Source: Flavivirga rizhaonensis (GTDB lineage Bacteria > Bacteroidota > Bacteroidia > Flavobacteriales > Flavobacteriaceae). Taken from it: DNA of 64,000 bases. Under the pieces are notes generated by a model. The model did no database searches. It was given only the letters and a program-made list of their open reading frames with translations, and was not told where the DNA came from. The stretch's first letter is position 1, and each line of letters begins with the position of its first letter. Where the stretch lies: the NCBI RefSeq assembly GCF_004791695.1, contig NZ_SRSO01000025.1, positions 1 to 64,000 of the forward strand, written 5' to 3'. This document shows, piece by piece, positions 9,951-18,622 of this stretch. A program made the translations under genes and the position numbers.

Positions 9951-10469
9951 AATTGCATGTTTACGCTTTAGAAGCATAAAAATCATTATTCTATTTGATA
10001 TATGAAAGTTTTTTGAGGTTTAATACCTATACCTTCCCGAATTTTGTAGTTATCTTAAATTTTAAGATTTACTTTTAAAAATTAATTAGACATTCAATAA
10101 AAAATCGAAAAGAATAGCAATCCAGGTAAGGTATAATAAAATAACGTTAGTTTCTATTTATTTTTTTATAAAAACAACATTAAAGATATGATTTTCAAGT
10201 GTTTGTCATTTTTACAGAGCGAAGTATGAGCCTTTCGACTTTAGTTTATGCTGAGCGTAGTCGAAGTACTCAAGATAAACTTTCGAGAAATCTCATAAGG
10301 ATGGGATTCCTCTTCAATAGCTACGCTATATACGTTCAAGTAAAATATATTTTACCCTCCATAGCATTCGGAATGACATAGTTTCTTTATTAAAACAATT
10401 AAACAACTGATTGTTAGGTTTTAATATATCTCACGTTAAAATATTATTCAAACCTACGAAAGCATTGAG
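9951..10469. other. Intergenic region carrying a dispersed repeat
   Basis: No gene is supported. The region holds the repeat element described at 10199-10380. Just beyond it, ATTAAAAC (10389-10396) and GTTTTAAT (10418-10425) form an 8-bp inverted repeat that may help terminate the minus-strand transcript ending at 10470. The remainder is AT-rich and featureless. Confidence 0.5.
10199..10380. repeat. Flavobacterial dispersed intergenic repeat
   Basis: The ends are GTTTGTCATTTTTACAGAGC and the near-inverse CATTCGGAATGACAT. Inside are TTTCGACT...AGTCGAA (arms about 10235-10266) and the familiar phrase GCTGAGCGTAGTCGAAG. It is related in layout to the 3955-4081 element. An open frame across it (10199-10381, plus) looks like a by-product of the repeat rather than a gene. 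Confidence 0.6.
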
Positions 10470-10955
10470 CTATTTAATAAATCTGCTGTGCCAGCTTTCA
10501 CTTGCAGGAACCTCCCAGTTTTCTTTAAATTCTGAAATATTTGTTACTAAATTGTTGAAGACAATAGTGTTTTTAGAAACCGCCTTATCCTTTGCCATTC
10601 TCTTAAAGTCAACAAGTGGCTTATATGCAATATATTCTCCTTGTTTGTAAGATACATTCATTTTGTCCATTAAATCGACATTATACTCTTTTTCTAATTG
10701 TTGAATAAAATGAACTGAAGCATCAATAGAGCAACCTGTTGCAGTATTCAAATTTTGATTTAAACCTATAATTATAAATCGTTTATACTTTATTAAATGT
10801 CCTGCTTGTAAATCACTTCCGTGTGCAGTCCAGTTTTCAATAAACATGTTTAATTTTGATTGAATTTCTTCTATCTCTTGCTCTGTAAATGAGCGATTGG
10901 CCTGGTATATCCAAACTCGTGATTCTTCTGGTAATGTATTGAAGTCTACTAACAT
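10470..10955 (-). CDS. Conserved Bacteroidota protein, often labelled 'ABC transporter ATPase'
   Basis: A 161-residue soluble protein starting MLVDFNTLPEESRVWIYQAN. I recognise the family from Flavobacteriia, where it is widely labelled ABC transporter ATPase. No Walker A, Walker B or ABC signature is visible, so that name is not supported by the sequence. The conserved-looking features are the WIYQANR start, the TAHGSDL stretch and the ESWHSRF C-terminus. It is the last gene of a run with two Fe-S proteins, MlaD and an amidase (47-bp gap to the upstream gene). The start at 10955 is an ATG; the longer reading needs a TTG. The function is unknown. Confidence 0.75.
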   Translation of the reverse strand: MLVDFNTLPEESRVWIYQANRSFTEQEIEEIQSKLNMFIENWTAHGSDLQAGHLIKYKRFIIIGLNQNLNTATGCSIDASVHFIQQLEKEYNVDLMDKMNVSYKQGEYIAYKPLVDFKRMAKDKAVSKNTIVFNNLVTNISEFKENWEVPASESWHSRFIK

Positions 10956-11002
10956 TTTAGTCAATTAAATAAAGTGAATTCCTATTTGCTCTGCAATTAA
11001 AA

Positions 11003-11794
11003 CTATAAATCCTGAGCATTAGCAATTAATTCTGCAATGTCCATAACGGCTACATCGGCTTCTTTTTCTTTAGCTTTAACACCATCTGTCATCATGGTAT
11101 TACAAAACGGACAGCCAGCAGCAATGATTTCCGGCTTGGTTTCTAAAGCTTGTTCGGTACGCTCTACATTTACTTCTTTATCACCTTTTTCAGCATCTTT
11201 AAACATTTGAGCACCTCCTGCACCACAACATAAACCGTTACGTCTGCAATTTTTCATTTCAACGAGTTCTGCTTCTAATTTTTGTATAAGCGCTCTTGGT
11301 GCTTCATAAACATTATTGGCTCTTCCTAAATAACATGGGTCATGAAATGTAATACGTTTTCCTTTAAATTGTCCGCCTTCTACAGTTAAGCGCCCTTCAT
11401 CCAACAACGTTTTTAAAAACTGCGTATGATGCATAACCTCATAATTGCCTCCTAATTCTGGATACTCATTCTTTATGGTGTTAAAACAATGCGGACAGGC
11501 TGTTACTATTTTTTTTACTTCATAGGCATTTAAAACCTCTATGTTAGTTACTGCCTGCATCTGAAATAAAAACTCATTCCCTGCTCTTTTAGCTGGGTCT
11601 CCAGTACAACTTTCTTCTGTTCCTAATACTGCAAATTCAACATTGGCTTTGTTTAATAGTTTAACAAATGCTTTTGTTATTTTTTTTGCTCTGTCATCAA
11701 AACTACCTGCGCAACCAACCCAAAATAGTACTTCTGGTTGTTTGCCTTGAGCCATAAATTCTGCCATTGTTGGCACTTTTAGTAATTCGCTCAT
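11003..11794 (-). CDS. CCG-domain Fe-S protein (HdrB/LutA-like)
   Basis: A 263-residue soluble protein with two cysteine-rich CCG domains: CPHCFNTIKNEYP in the first half, then NGLCCGAGGAQMF and GCPFCNTMM in the second. This resembles heterodisulfide reductase subunit B and the LutA/GlpC C-terminal region, which bind a non-cubane Fe-S cluster. It follows a membrane 4Fe-4S protein by 45 bp, so the two probably form an HdrBC-like electron-transfer pair at the inner membrane. No substrate subunit is encoded nearby. The electron donor and acceptor are unknown. Confidence 0.82.
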   Translation of the reverse strand: MSELLKVPTMAEFMAQGKQPEVLFWVGCAGSFDDRAKKITKAFVKLLNKANVEFAVLGTEESCTGDPAKRAGNEFLFQMQAVTNIEVLNAYEVKKIVTACPHCFNTIKNEYPELGGNYEVMHHTQFLKTLLDEGRLTVEGGQFKGKRITFHDPCYLGRANNVYEAPRALIQKLEAELVEMKNCRRNGLCCGAGGAQMFKDAEKGDKEVNVERTEQALETKPEIIAAGCPFCNTMMTDGVKAKEKEADVAVMDIAELIANAQDL

Positions 11795-11839
11795 CTTTTA
11801 TTTTGATTTTTTGTATGATACACTTTAAGCATAAGTAAA

Positions 11840-13147
11840 CTATTCATTTTTCCAATTTAATCGATCCATTTGATTGTATGGCCATGGTGCGCCATTGTTT
11901 TCAATATTAGTCATCATATTATTTAACTCTACAGGGGCAGCAGACTGCTCCATAACTAAATAACGACGCATCTCTAAAATGATTGATAGTGGATCTATAC
12001 TTACAGGACAAGCTTCTACACATGCATTGCATGAGGTACATGCCCAAAGCTCTTCTCTTATTATATAATTATCTAATAATTGGTTTCCATCTTCTACAAA
12101 TTCACCTTTATTGGCATCAATGTTTTTACCGACTTCCTCTAAACGGTCTCTGGTATCCATCATGATTTTACGAGGTGACAATTTCTTACCTGTTTGATTT
12201 GCTGGACACTCACTAGTACAACGTCCGCATTCTGTACATGTATACGCATTTAACAACTGAACCCAACTTAAATCTTGTACATCACTTGCTCCAAACTTAG
12301 AAGGCACTTCACCTTCTGCTTCTTCTGCTGGTGCTGCAAATGGATCAACGTTAGGATCCATCATCATTTTAACTTCTTTTGTAACGGCTTCCAAATTATC
12401 CATCTGTCCTTTAGGCTGTAACTTTCCGTAATATGTATTTGGAAATGCTAACAGGATATGTAGATGTTTTGAGTAGTAGAGGTAGTTTAAGAAAACTAAT
12501 ATACCAATAATGTGTACCCACCACGCCCCTCTTTCAATAAAATGCAATGTAGTATCTGATAAACCACTAAACCAAGGTGCTATAAATTGACTAATTACAT
12601 TGCCTGAATTGATATCCTGAAAATGAATATCTGTAGCGTTCATAACTAAAAACAGGGTCATCAATACCATTTCAAAATACAGAATATAATTCGCATCATT
12701 TTTTGGCCAGCTTGTCATTTCCGATTTCCAAAAACGCTTCAATTTTATAATATTTCTTCTAATCCAAAAAAGGGTTACAGATACAAAGACTAAGACTGCC
12801 AATATTTCAAAAGCTCCTATTAAAACGCCATATAAACTTCCTATGGAAGCAAAAACACGATGTGTACCAAATAAGCCATCAATAATGATCTCTAAAACTT
12901 CTATATTGATGATTATAAAGCCAATATATACTACAAGGTGCAGAAAACCAGCAATAGGACGGCGTACCATTTTACTTTGCCCCAAGGCAATCATCGTCAT
13001 GTTTTTCCATCTCTGCGATTTATTATCACTAACATCCACATCACGACCCAACTTAATATTTCTGGCAAGTTTTTTTACGTTCTTAACAAAAAAACCAATA
13101 CCAATTATTAGTACAATAGCAAAAAGAATATTAGGTATATAATGCAT
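11840..13147 (-). CDS. Membrane-bound 4Fe-4S dicluster protein (HdrC/NarI-like)
   Basis: A 435-residue protein with about five N-terminal membrane segments (residues about 5-235). A cytoplasmic ferredoxin-type domain follows, with CTECGRCTSECP (about 290) and CTSCNACVEACP (about 350), enough for two 4Fe-4S clusters. The membrane part resembles the haem/quinone-interacting segment of NarI/HdrE-type proteins. It likely passes electrons between the quinone pool and the CCG protein encoded 45 bp downstream. It starts 5 bp after the mlaD-like stop, so the genes are cotranscribed. The link to envelope genes is conserved in my recollection of Flavobacteriia, but its meaning is not known. Confidence 0.82.
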   Translation of the reverse strand: MHYIPNILFAIVLIIGIGFFVKNVKKLARNIKLGRDVDVSDNKSQRWKNMTMIALGQSKMVRRPIAGFLHLVVYIGFIIINIEVLEIIIDGLFGTHRVFASIGSLYGVLIGAFEILAVLVFVSVTLFWIRRNIIKLKRFWKSEMTSWPKNDANYILYFEMVLMTLFLVMNATDIHFQDINSGNVISQFIAPWFSGLSDTTLHFIERGAWWVHIIGILVFLNYLYYSKHLHILLAFPNTYYGKLQPKGQMDNLEAVTKEVKMMMDPNVDPFAAPAEEAEGEVPSKFGASDVQDLSWVQLLNAYTCTECGRCTSECPANQTGKKLSPRKIMMDTRDRLEEVGKNIDANKGEFVEDGNQLLDNYIIREELWACTSCNACVEACPVSIDPLSIILEMRRYLVMEQSAAPVELNNMMTNIENNGAPWPYNQMDRLNWKNE

Positions 13148-13152
13148 ATGGC

Positions 13153-14085
13153 TTATTTAGTTTCTTCCTCTTTATATGGAATTTCTTTTTTTGATAAAAT
13201 CCTGAAATAACGCTTCGGGTGTAGTTTGATATCTTTTAACAACGCTTCCATTTCTTTAGTTGCTCCTTCTAAATTATTGTATAAGGTTTCATCTTTAAGA
13301 AGTTTTCCCATAGAGCCTTCTCCTTTATTAAGAGCTGCTAACATACCGTTTAAATTGTTAAGCGTTTTATTTAAAGTCTCTACAGTCGTACCTATATTAG
13401 CATTTTTTAATTCGGTACTTAAAGCAGCCAAGCCTTCACTGGTTGTTTTAAATTTTTCAAGAATACTAGCTAAATTCTTATCATTTTTAGAAAGCACACT
13501 ATTAACTGTATTAGAGGTTGTTTTAAAGGATTTTAAAGTTTCGTTTAATTCTTTGATAGTGCTTTTTAATCCTGCTTCAGAATTATCATTAATAAATTCA
13601 TCTAAACTAGTAAATAGTGTATCTGTAGCTCTTAATGTAGAATTTAACTCACTGCTAATTCCTGAAAAGTTTTTGGAAAGACTAGATACTAAGCCTGCTT
13701 CTACCTCAGATTTTAAAACATCACCCGATTTTGCAATGTCCCCATCTTTAGCTAATACTATGGCTATGGCATTCCCTCCCATTAAACTAGTTTCATAAAG
13801 TCTAACGACACTATTTTTAGAAAACTTCAACTCTTCATTTACAAAAAATGATACTCTGGTTTTTCCTGTTTTAAAGTCATAAGTAATGTCTTTAACTTTC
13901 CCTACAGGGTTACCTCGAACTGTGACTACAGACGATTGGTTTAAGGCATTATAATCAAACTCGGTGTAATAAACATTATTAGAATCGAATAGATTTTGAC
14001 CTTTTAAATAATTAAATCCAAAAATAAATAGGATGATTCCTAATATTAATAAAATGCCTGTTTTAACTTCTTTTGATATTTTCAA
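13153..14085 (-). CDS. MlaD/MCE family lipid-transport protein
   Basis: A 310-residue protein with one N-terminal membrane anchor (about residues 10-28), an MCE domain (about 35-115, including VTVRGNPVGKVKDI), and a long helical and coiled-coil tail. It is the periplasmic substrate-binding part of an Mla-type phospholipid trafficking system; the ATPase and permease are not in the window. The best start is a TTG at 14085, giving MKISKEVKTGILLILG, which fits the family. It is 49 bp downstream of the amidase gene and 5 bp upstream of the Fe-S membrane protein gene. Confidence 0.87.
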   Translation of the reverse strand: MKISKEVKTGILLILGIILFIFGFNYLKGQNLFDSNNVYYTEFDYNALNQSSVVTVRGNPVGKVKDITYDFKTGKTRVSFFVNEELKFSKNSVVRLYETSLMGGNAIAIVLAKDGDIAKSGDVLKSEVEAGLVSSLSKNFSGISSELNSTLRATDTLFTSLDEFINDNSEAGLKSTIKELNETLKSFKTTSNTVNSVLSKNDKNLASILEKFKTTSEGLAALSTELKNANIGTTVETLNKTLNNLNGMLAALNKGEGSMGKLLKDETLYNNLEGATKEMEALLKDIKLHPKRYFRILSKKEIPYKEEETK

Positions 14086-14134
14086 ACTAAAATGTATTAG
14101 AAAACAAATTTAAAATAAATTTGAAAGAAACCGC

Positions 14135-15232
14135 TTAATTGGTAGCTGTTTTTAAAGCGTCAACTAATGCTATCTTTTTTCCGTTTTTAAAAGCTACTAT
14201 AAAACTAGAAGTATATCCTTTTTTTGCAGCTTCTGCTTCCAAGCCTTTTATTTTATCATAATTGGACGAAGCTCCATAAAAATATTTATAAACATTCCCA
14301 TCCTTTAAACGAGAAACACCTTCTAATCCCTTAAAGTTATAGGGCTTTGTTTCAAGGGGGTTGGCACCTGCCGCAATCTGAACTTTAAAAATGATATCGC
14401 CTGTTATCAATTCAACAGGTTTTGTAGTATCATTTACAATAGAATAATCGTTCACATTTTTATCTAAGCTGTTTTTATATTCTAAAATAGCCTTAACTAT
14501 AGAACTAGACATTTGTTGTTGTCCTTTTTTTGAATTTAAATAAGCCCCTTCTTTTCTATATGATAGAAAGCCTGTTTCAACTAAAACACTTGGCATGACA
14601 GTTTGATGCAAAACAATAAATCCAGCCTGTTTAACACCTCTGTTTTTACGTTTTAATGAATGCGTAAATTTATCCTGTATTAAGCTTGCCAGCATAATAC
14701 TTTGATCTAGGTATTCTTCTTGACTTAGTAAAATACTCATAACAGATTCCGGTGAATTAGGATCGAAGCCTGCATAATTTTTTTCATAGTCATTTTCAAG
14801 AAAAATTACCGAATTCTCCTTTTTTGCAACTTCAAAATTTGTTTCGTTTCTATGTGTTCCTAACACAAATGTTTCTGTTCCGTGGGCTTGGGATTTATGC
14901 GAATTACAATGTACAGACACGAATAAATCTGCATTAGCTTTATTTGCTATCTGTCCCCTAACAAACAAATCAATAAACACATCTTTCTTTCGTGTATAGA
15001 TTACTTTAATATCAGGATTTTTCTCAAGTTGCCTCCCTACTTCTAAAACAATTTTTAAGGCAATATCCTTTTCTTTATAACCATTACCTAAATTACCTGG
15101 ATCATGTCCACCATGACCCGCATCCAAAACAACAACAAACTTTCCATTACCAAAATCCTCACCTTTTTTAAATGACGAAAATGTTAATACTATTATAAAG
15201 GATACGAAAAGTAATACTCTGTGCGTTTTCAT
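14135..15232 (-). CDS. N-acetylmuramoyl-L-alanine amidase (Amidase_3, AmiC-like)
   Basis: A secreted zinc amidase that cuts between MurNAc and L-Ala in peptidoglycan, used in cell separation. After a signal peptide comes the catalytic domain (about 30-260) with zinc-ligand motifs VVLDAGHGGHDPG, the glutamate in YKEKDIALK, VSVHCNSH, and the late catalytic glutamate in VLVETGFLS. The C-terminal region (about 280-365) resembles a SPOR-type or partner-binding domain. The start at 15232 gives the signal peptide; the upstream ATG adds 11 unlikely residues. It is the first gene of a minus-strand operon and is divergent from the LptD-like gene. Confidence 0.9.
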   Translation of the reverse strand: MKTHRVLLFVSFIIVLTFSSFKKGEDFGNGKFVVVLDAGHGGHDPGNLGNGYKEKDIALKIVLEVGRQLEKNPDIKVIYTRKKDVFIDLFVRGQIANKANADLFVSVHCNSHKSQAHGTETFVLGTHRNETNFEVAKKENSVIFLENDYEKNYAGFDPNSPESVMSILLSQEEYLDQSIMLASLIQDKFTHSLKRKNRGVKQAGFIVLHQTVMPSVLVETGFLSYRKEGAYLNSKKGQQQMSSSIVKAILEYKNSLDKNVNDYSIVNDTTKPVELITGDIIFKVQIAAGANPLETKPYNFKGLEGVSRLKDGNVYKYFYGASSNYDKIKGLEAEAAKKGYTSSFIVAFKNGKKIALVDALKTATN

Positions 15233-15400
15233 GTGGTATATATAATTAATTTTAATCAAAAACATGCAACAACCTAATAATAATTATTATTGTTTTAACA
15301 AGGATACCAATGAAGGCTTCATCGATTAAAAAACTCAGTTTATTTTAATTTTAAATTTTTAATTGATTATTAAATCAATCACAGAAAAATATATGTAATT

Positions 15401-18178
15401 TTGGCTTTTCAAAAACCGAGCCATACTTTTACAAAAATACATTTAAAAGCGTTGCATACAAACAACTTTAAAATACTTTTTGCACTAAGTTTTACAGTGT
15501 TTATTAACACGTTAAGCTTTGCTCAAGATATTCCAAAAAAGGGTAAAACCATCAACCGAAGTATTAAGGATAGTGTGGTTGTTAAGACTGACAGTCTACT
15601 TATTCCTGAAACTTCTGAAAAAGCTCAAGATTCTACATTAACAGATTCTGTCGCACCTAAAAAAGAACTTTTAGAGCACATAGTTACTTATCATGCAGAT
15701 GATTACACAAAATTCAATCAAAAAAAACAAAAACTCTACTTATACAATAATGCCAAGATTGACTATGGAGATATGAATATTACTTCTGGTAATATTGTTA
15801 TTGATTATACTAAAAATACAGTATATGCAAAAGGAATAACAGATTCTATTGAAGGGTATACTCAAAAACCCGTTTTTACCCATGGAAATAATGTCGTAGA
15901 GCCCGATTCAATTATTTTTAATACTGAAACAAAAAAGGCTCTTATATTTAATTCTAAAACGGAACAAGGTGAAGGGACGGTAATTGCTCAAATTACAAAG
16001 AAGGAGAATGATTCTGTTTACTTCTTAAAAAATGCTAAATATACAACTGCTGAAGATCTTGAAGACCCCGAGTATTATATAAAGCTTCGAAAGGCAAAAA
16101 TTGTTCCTGGTAAAAAAATAGTTACGGGATTAGCCAATTTATTTATATATGATGTCCCTACTCCTATTGGAGTTCCATTTGCTTTTTTTCCACAAACTGA
16201 AACACACACATCTGGAATTATAATACCAACTTTCGGTGAGCAAAATGACCGTGGGTTCTTTTTACAAAATGGCGGGTATTACTTTGCCATTAGTGATTAT
16301 GTAGATTTAGCGGTTATAGGCGATTATTATACCAATGGCAGTTATGGTACGCGCTTGGAAAGCACATACTCTAAACGTTATAAATTTAGAGGTAATTTAG
16401 GTTTTAGATACGAAAACATAATTAATAGCGAACGTGGTTTTCCTGACTATTCTAAAAGTACTATTTATAATATACGTTGGTCCCATAGCCAAGATGCTAA
16501 AGCAAATCCTAACTCACGATTCTCTGCTTCGGTTAACTTAGGGAGTAGTACCTATTATCGTTCTTCGGTAAATCAAATTAATACCGGAGCCTTTTTAAAT
16601 AATACATTATCATCGTCTGTGTCGTACTCTAAAACATTTCAAGGAGAGCCTCAGGTGAATTTTAGTTTAACGGCAACACATTCGCAAAACACAAATACTG
16701 AAGTAATAAACATGACGCTTCCTACATTTCAAGGGAGTGTTGGCAGAATATACCCTTTTGCTTCAAAATCCGGATCTAAAAAAGGGATTATTCAAAATAT
16801 GAACTTGCAGTACAATATAAGGGGAGAAAATAGAATTCAAACAACTGATGAATTTTTCTTTAAAAAAGAAATGTTTGAAGATGCAAGTGCTGGTTTTCAA
16901 CATTCTATTCCATTAAGTACAAATTTTAAAATATTCAAGTATTTCAGCCTTAGTGCTTCTACTAATTATAATGAAGTCTGGACTTTTAAGACTATTGATA
17001 AAACTTATGATGTTGAGGAACGTAATTTTGTAAACGATACCATTAAAAAGTTTGATGCTTTTAGAACTTACAATTTCAGTACTAGTATAGGTACAACTGT
17101 TTACGGAATGTTTGATTTTGAAAAAGAAGGTAAAGATCGAAAAATAAAAGCTATTAGACACGTTGTTAGACCTTCTGTCAGCTATAATATAAATCCTGCT
17201 TTTGACAAATATTATGAAAATGCCGAAGTTGTAAATGCTGATGGCTTGACTGAAGGAGAATTGGATGTTATTTTAGATAATGTGAATTTAGAGTATACGC
17301 GTTTTCAGCAGGCATCTATTTTTGGAACACCTAATAAAAACTTCTCGAGTTCTATGGGCTTATCCCTATCTAACAATCTAGAAGCCAAAGTTCGTGATAA
17401 GGATAGTACAGCCACAGAACCAAAAAAAGTGGTTTTATTAAATAACCTGAATTTTTCTACTTCTTATAATTTTGCTGGTGATTCGTTGCAATGGAGTCCA
17501 GTTAGAATGAGTGGTGGTACACAGCTATTTGATGGCAAGATGAATGTGAATTTTGGTGCCACTTTTGACCCTTACGCACTGGACAACAATAACAATAAAA
17601 TTGACAAATTTAATATTGACAATGGCGGTAGCCTTTTTAGGCTAACAAGTGCAAACCTAACTACTGGTTGGTCTATATCTAGTAAAAAAGGGGGCAAAGA
17701 AAAAGATAAAAATCTTGAAGAGAATTTGCGAAGCGGTGGCCGTGCTGATGATCTGTTTGGCGTTTCTGAAGATTTTGCTAACCAACAGATCGATAGTAAA
17801 AAGGATGGTGATAAAGAAGAACCCCCAAGCGAGCACTATAATTATAAAATTCCTTGGAATTTGCGTATAGCATATGCCGTAAACTATTCAAATTCCAGAC
17901 GCCAAAATGAAATTTCCTCGCATTCTCTTATGTTTTCCGGAGAATTAGAGTTATCACCCAAATGGTCTATTGGAGCTTCATCGGGTTATGATTTAAAAAA
18001 TGCTGGGTTTACTTATACACAACTGCGTTTTGAGCGTGATTTACTAAGTTGGCGCATGAACTTTAGTTGGGTTCCTTTTAGTTCAAGAAGTTCTTGGAAT
18101 TTCTTTATTGGTATTAAATCAAGTATTTTACAAGATTTAAAATATGAAAAACGTAGACAGCCAGATATTCAACTCTAG
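15401..18178 (+). CDS. lptD: LptD-like outer-membrane LPS assembly protein
   Basis: A 925-residue outer-membrane protein of the putative LPS assembly LptD family of Bacteroidota. The N-terminal third is a periplasmic OstA/LptA-like beta-jellyroll (residues about 90-240), followed by the DVPTPIGVPFAFFP stretch typical of the family, then a large beta-barrel to the C-terminus. It inserts LPS into the outer leaflet. The start is uncertain. The full frame needs TTG at 15401, and a second TTG at 15452 would start just before the signal sequence (HTNNFKILFALSF...SFAQ). A TAATTTTG box (15396-15403) overlaps the first TTG, which favours the downstream start if that box is a real promoter. Confidence 0.85.
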   Translation: MAFQKPSHTFTKIHLKALHTNNFKILFALSFTVFINTLSFAQDIPKKGKTINRSIKDSVVVKTDSLLIPETSEKAQDSTLTDSVAPKKELLEHIVTYHADDYTKFNQKKQKLYLYNNAKIDYGDMNITSGNIVIDYTKNTVYAKGITDSIEGYTQKPVFTHGNNVVEPDSIIFNTETKKALIFNSKTEQGEGTVIAQITKKENDSVYFLKNAKYTTAEDLEDPEYYIKLRKAKIVPGKKIVTGLANLFIYDVPTPIGVPFAFFPQTETHTSGIIIPTFGEQNDRGFFLQNGGYYFAISDYVDLAVIGDYYTNGSYGTRLESTYSKRYKFRGNLGFRYENIINSERGFPDYSKSTIYNIRWSHSQDAKANPNSRFSASVNLGSSTYYRSSVNQINTGAFLNNTLSSSVSYSKTFQGEPQVNFSLTATHSQNTNTEVINMTLPTFQGSVGRIYPFASKSGSKKGIIQNMNLQYNIRGENRIQTTDEFFFKKEMFEDASAGFQHSIPLSTNFKIFKYFSLSASTNYNEVWTFKTIDKTYDVEERNFVNDTIKKFDAFRTYNFSTSIGTTVYGMFDFEKEGKDRKIKAIRHVVRPSVSYNINPAFDKYYENAEVVNADGLTEGELDVILDNVNLEYTRFQQASIFGTPNKNFSSSMGLSLSNNLEAKVRDKDSTATEPKKVVLLNNLNFSTSYNFAGDSLQWSPVRMSGGTQLFDGKMNVNFGATFDPYALDNNNNKIDKFNIDNGGSLFRLTSANLTTGWSISSKKGGKEKDKNLEENLRSGGRADDLFGVSEDFANQQIDSKKDGDKEEPPSEHYNYKIPWNLRIAYAVNYSNSRRQNEISSHSLMFSGELELSPKWSIGASSGYDLKNAGFTYTQLRFERDLLSWRMNFSWVPFSSRSSWNFFIGIKSSILQDLKYEKRRQPDIQL

Positions 18179-18206
18179 ATATTAAGTTTAAATAAATTAT
18201 TATAAG

Positions 18207-18225
18207 ATTTCCGCTTTGCGGAAAT
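18207..18225 (+). terminator. Short hairpin after lptD
   Basis: ATTTCCGC (18207-18214) and GCGGAAAT (18218-18225) form an 8-bp perfect stem with a 3-nt loop, 28 bp after the lptD stop. There is no T-run directly behind it, so it may be a weak terminator or an mRNA 3' protector. It covers an in-frame ATG at 18224 and so argues for the ridA start at 18242. Confidence 0.4.
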
Positions 18226-18241
18226 GAAAAATATATTTTTT

Positions 18242-18622
18242 ATGAAAAAGATAATTACTACACCTAAAGCCCCTGCTCCTATTGGCCCTTATAATCAAGC
18301 TGTGTTAAGTGGCAATACATTATATACTTCGGGACAAATTGCCTTAAACCCAGAAACAGGAGTGCTTATTTTGGATGACATAAAAACTGAAACGGATCAA
18401 GTCATGCAAAATTTAAAAGCAGTTTTAGAAGCGGCAGATATGACTTTTGAGCATGTTATTAAAACATCTATTTTTATTAGTAATATGGACAATTTTACTC
18501 AAATTAACGAGGTTTATGGCAGTTATTTTAATGATGAAACTGCTCCAGCTCGAGAAACTGTACAAGTTGCCAGACTTCCTAAAGATGTTAATGTAGAAAT
18601 TAGCATGATTGCTGTTAAGTAA
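18242..18622 (+). CDS. ridA: RidA family enamine/imine deaminase
   Basis: A 126-residue cytoplasmic protein of the YjgF/YER057c/UK114 family. It hydrolyses reactive 2-aminoacrylate and other enamines released by PLP enzymes. Family markers are KAPAPIGPYNQAV near the start, TSGQIALNPETG, and the C-terminal segment RETVQVARLPKDVNVEISMIA, with the catalytic arginine in the VARLP region. I use the ATG at 18242, which gives the usual family length. An ATG six codons upstream lies inside a hairpin. It is 63 bp after lptD on the same strand. Confidence 0.93.
   Translation: MKKIITTPKAPAPIGPYNQAVLSGNTLYTSGQIALNPETGVLILDDIKTETDQVMQNLKAVLEAADMTFEHVIKTSIFISNMDNFTQINEVYGSYFNDETAPARETVQVARLPKDVNVEISMIAVK

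Noticed and set aside
10199..10381. Plus-strand open frame of 60 codons
   Set aside because: It is wholly inside a dispersed intergenic repeat with GCTGAGCGTAGTCGAAG-type sequence.
13226..13798. Plus-strand open frame of 190 codons
   Set aside because: It is antisense to the MlaD-like gene, whose coiled-coil part is poor in residues that give stops on the other strand. No family match is visible.
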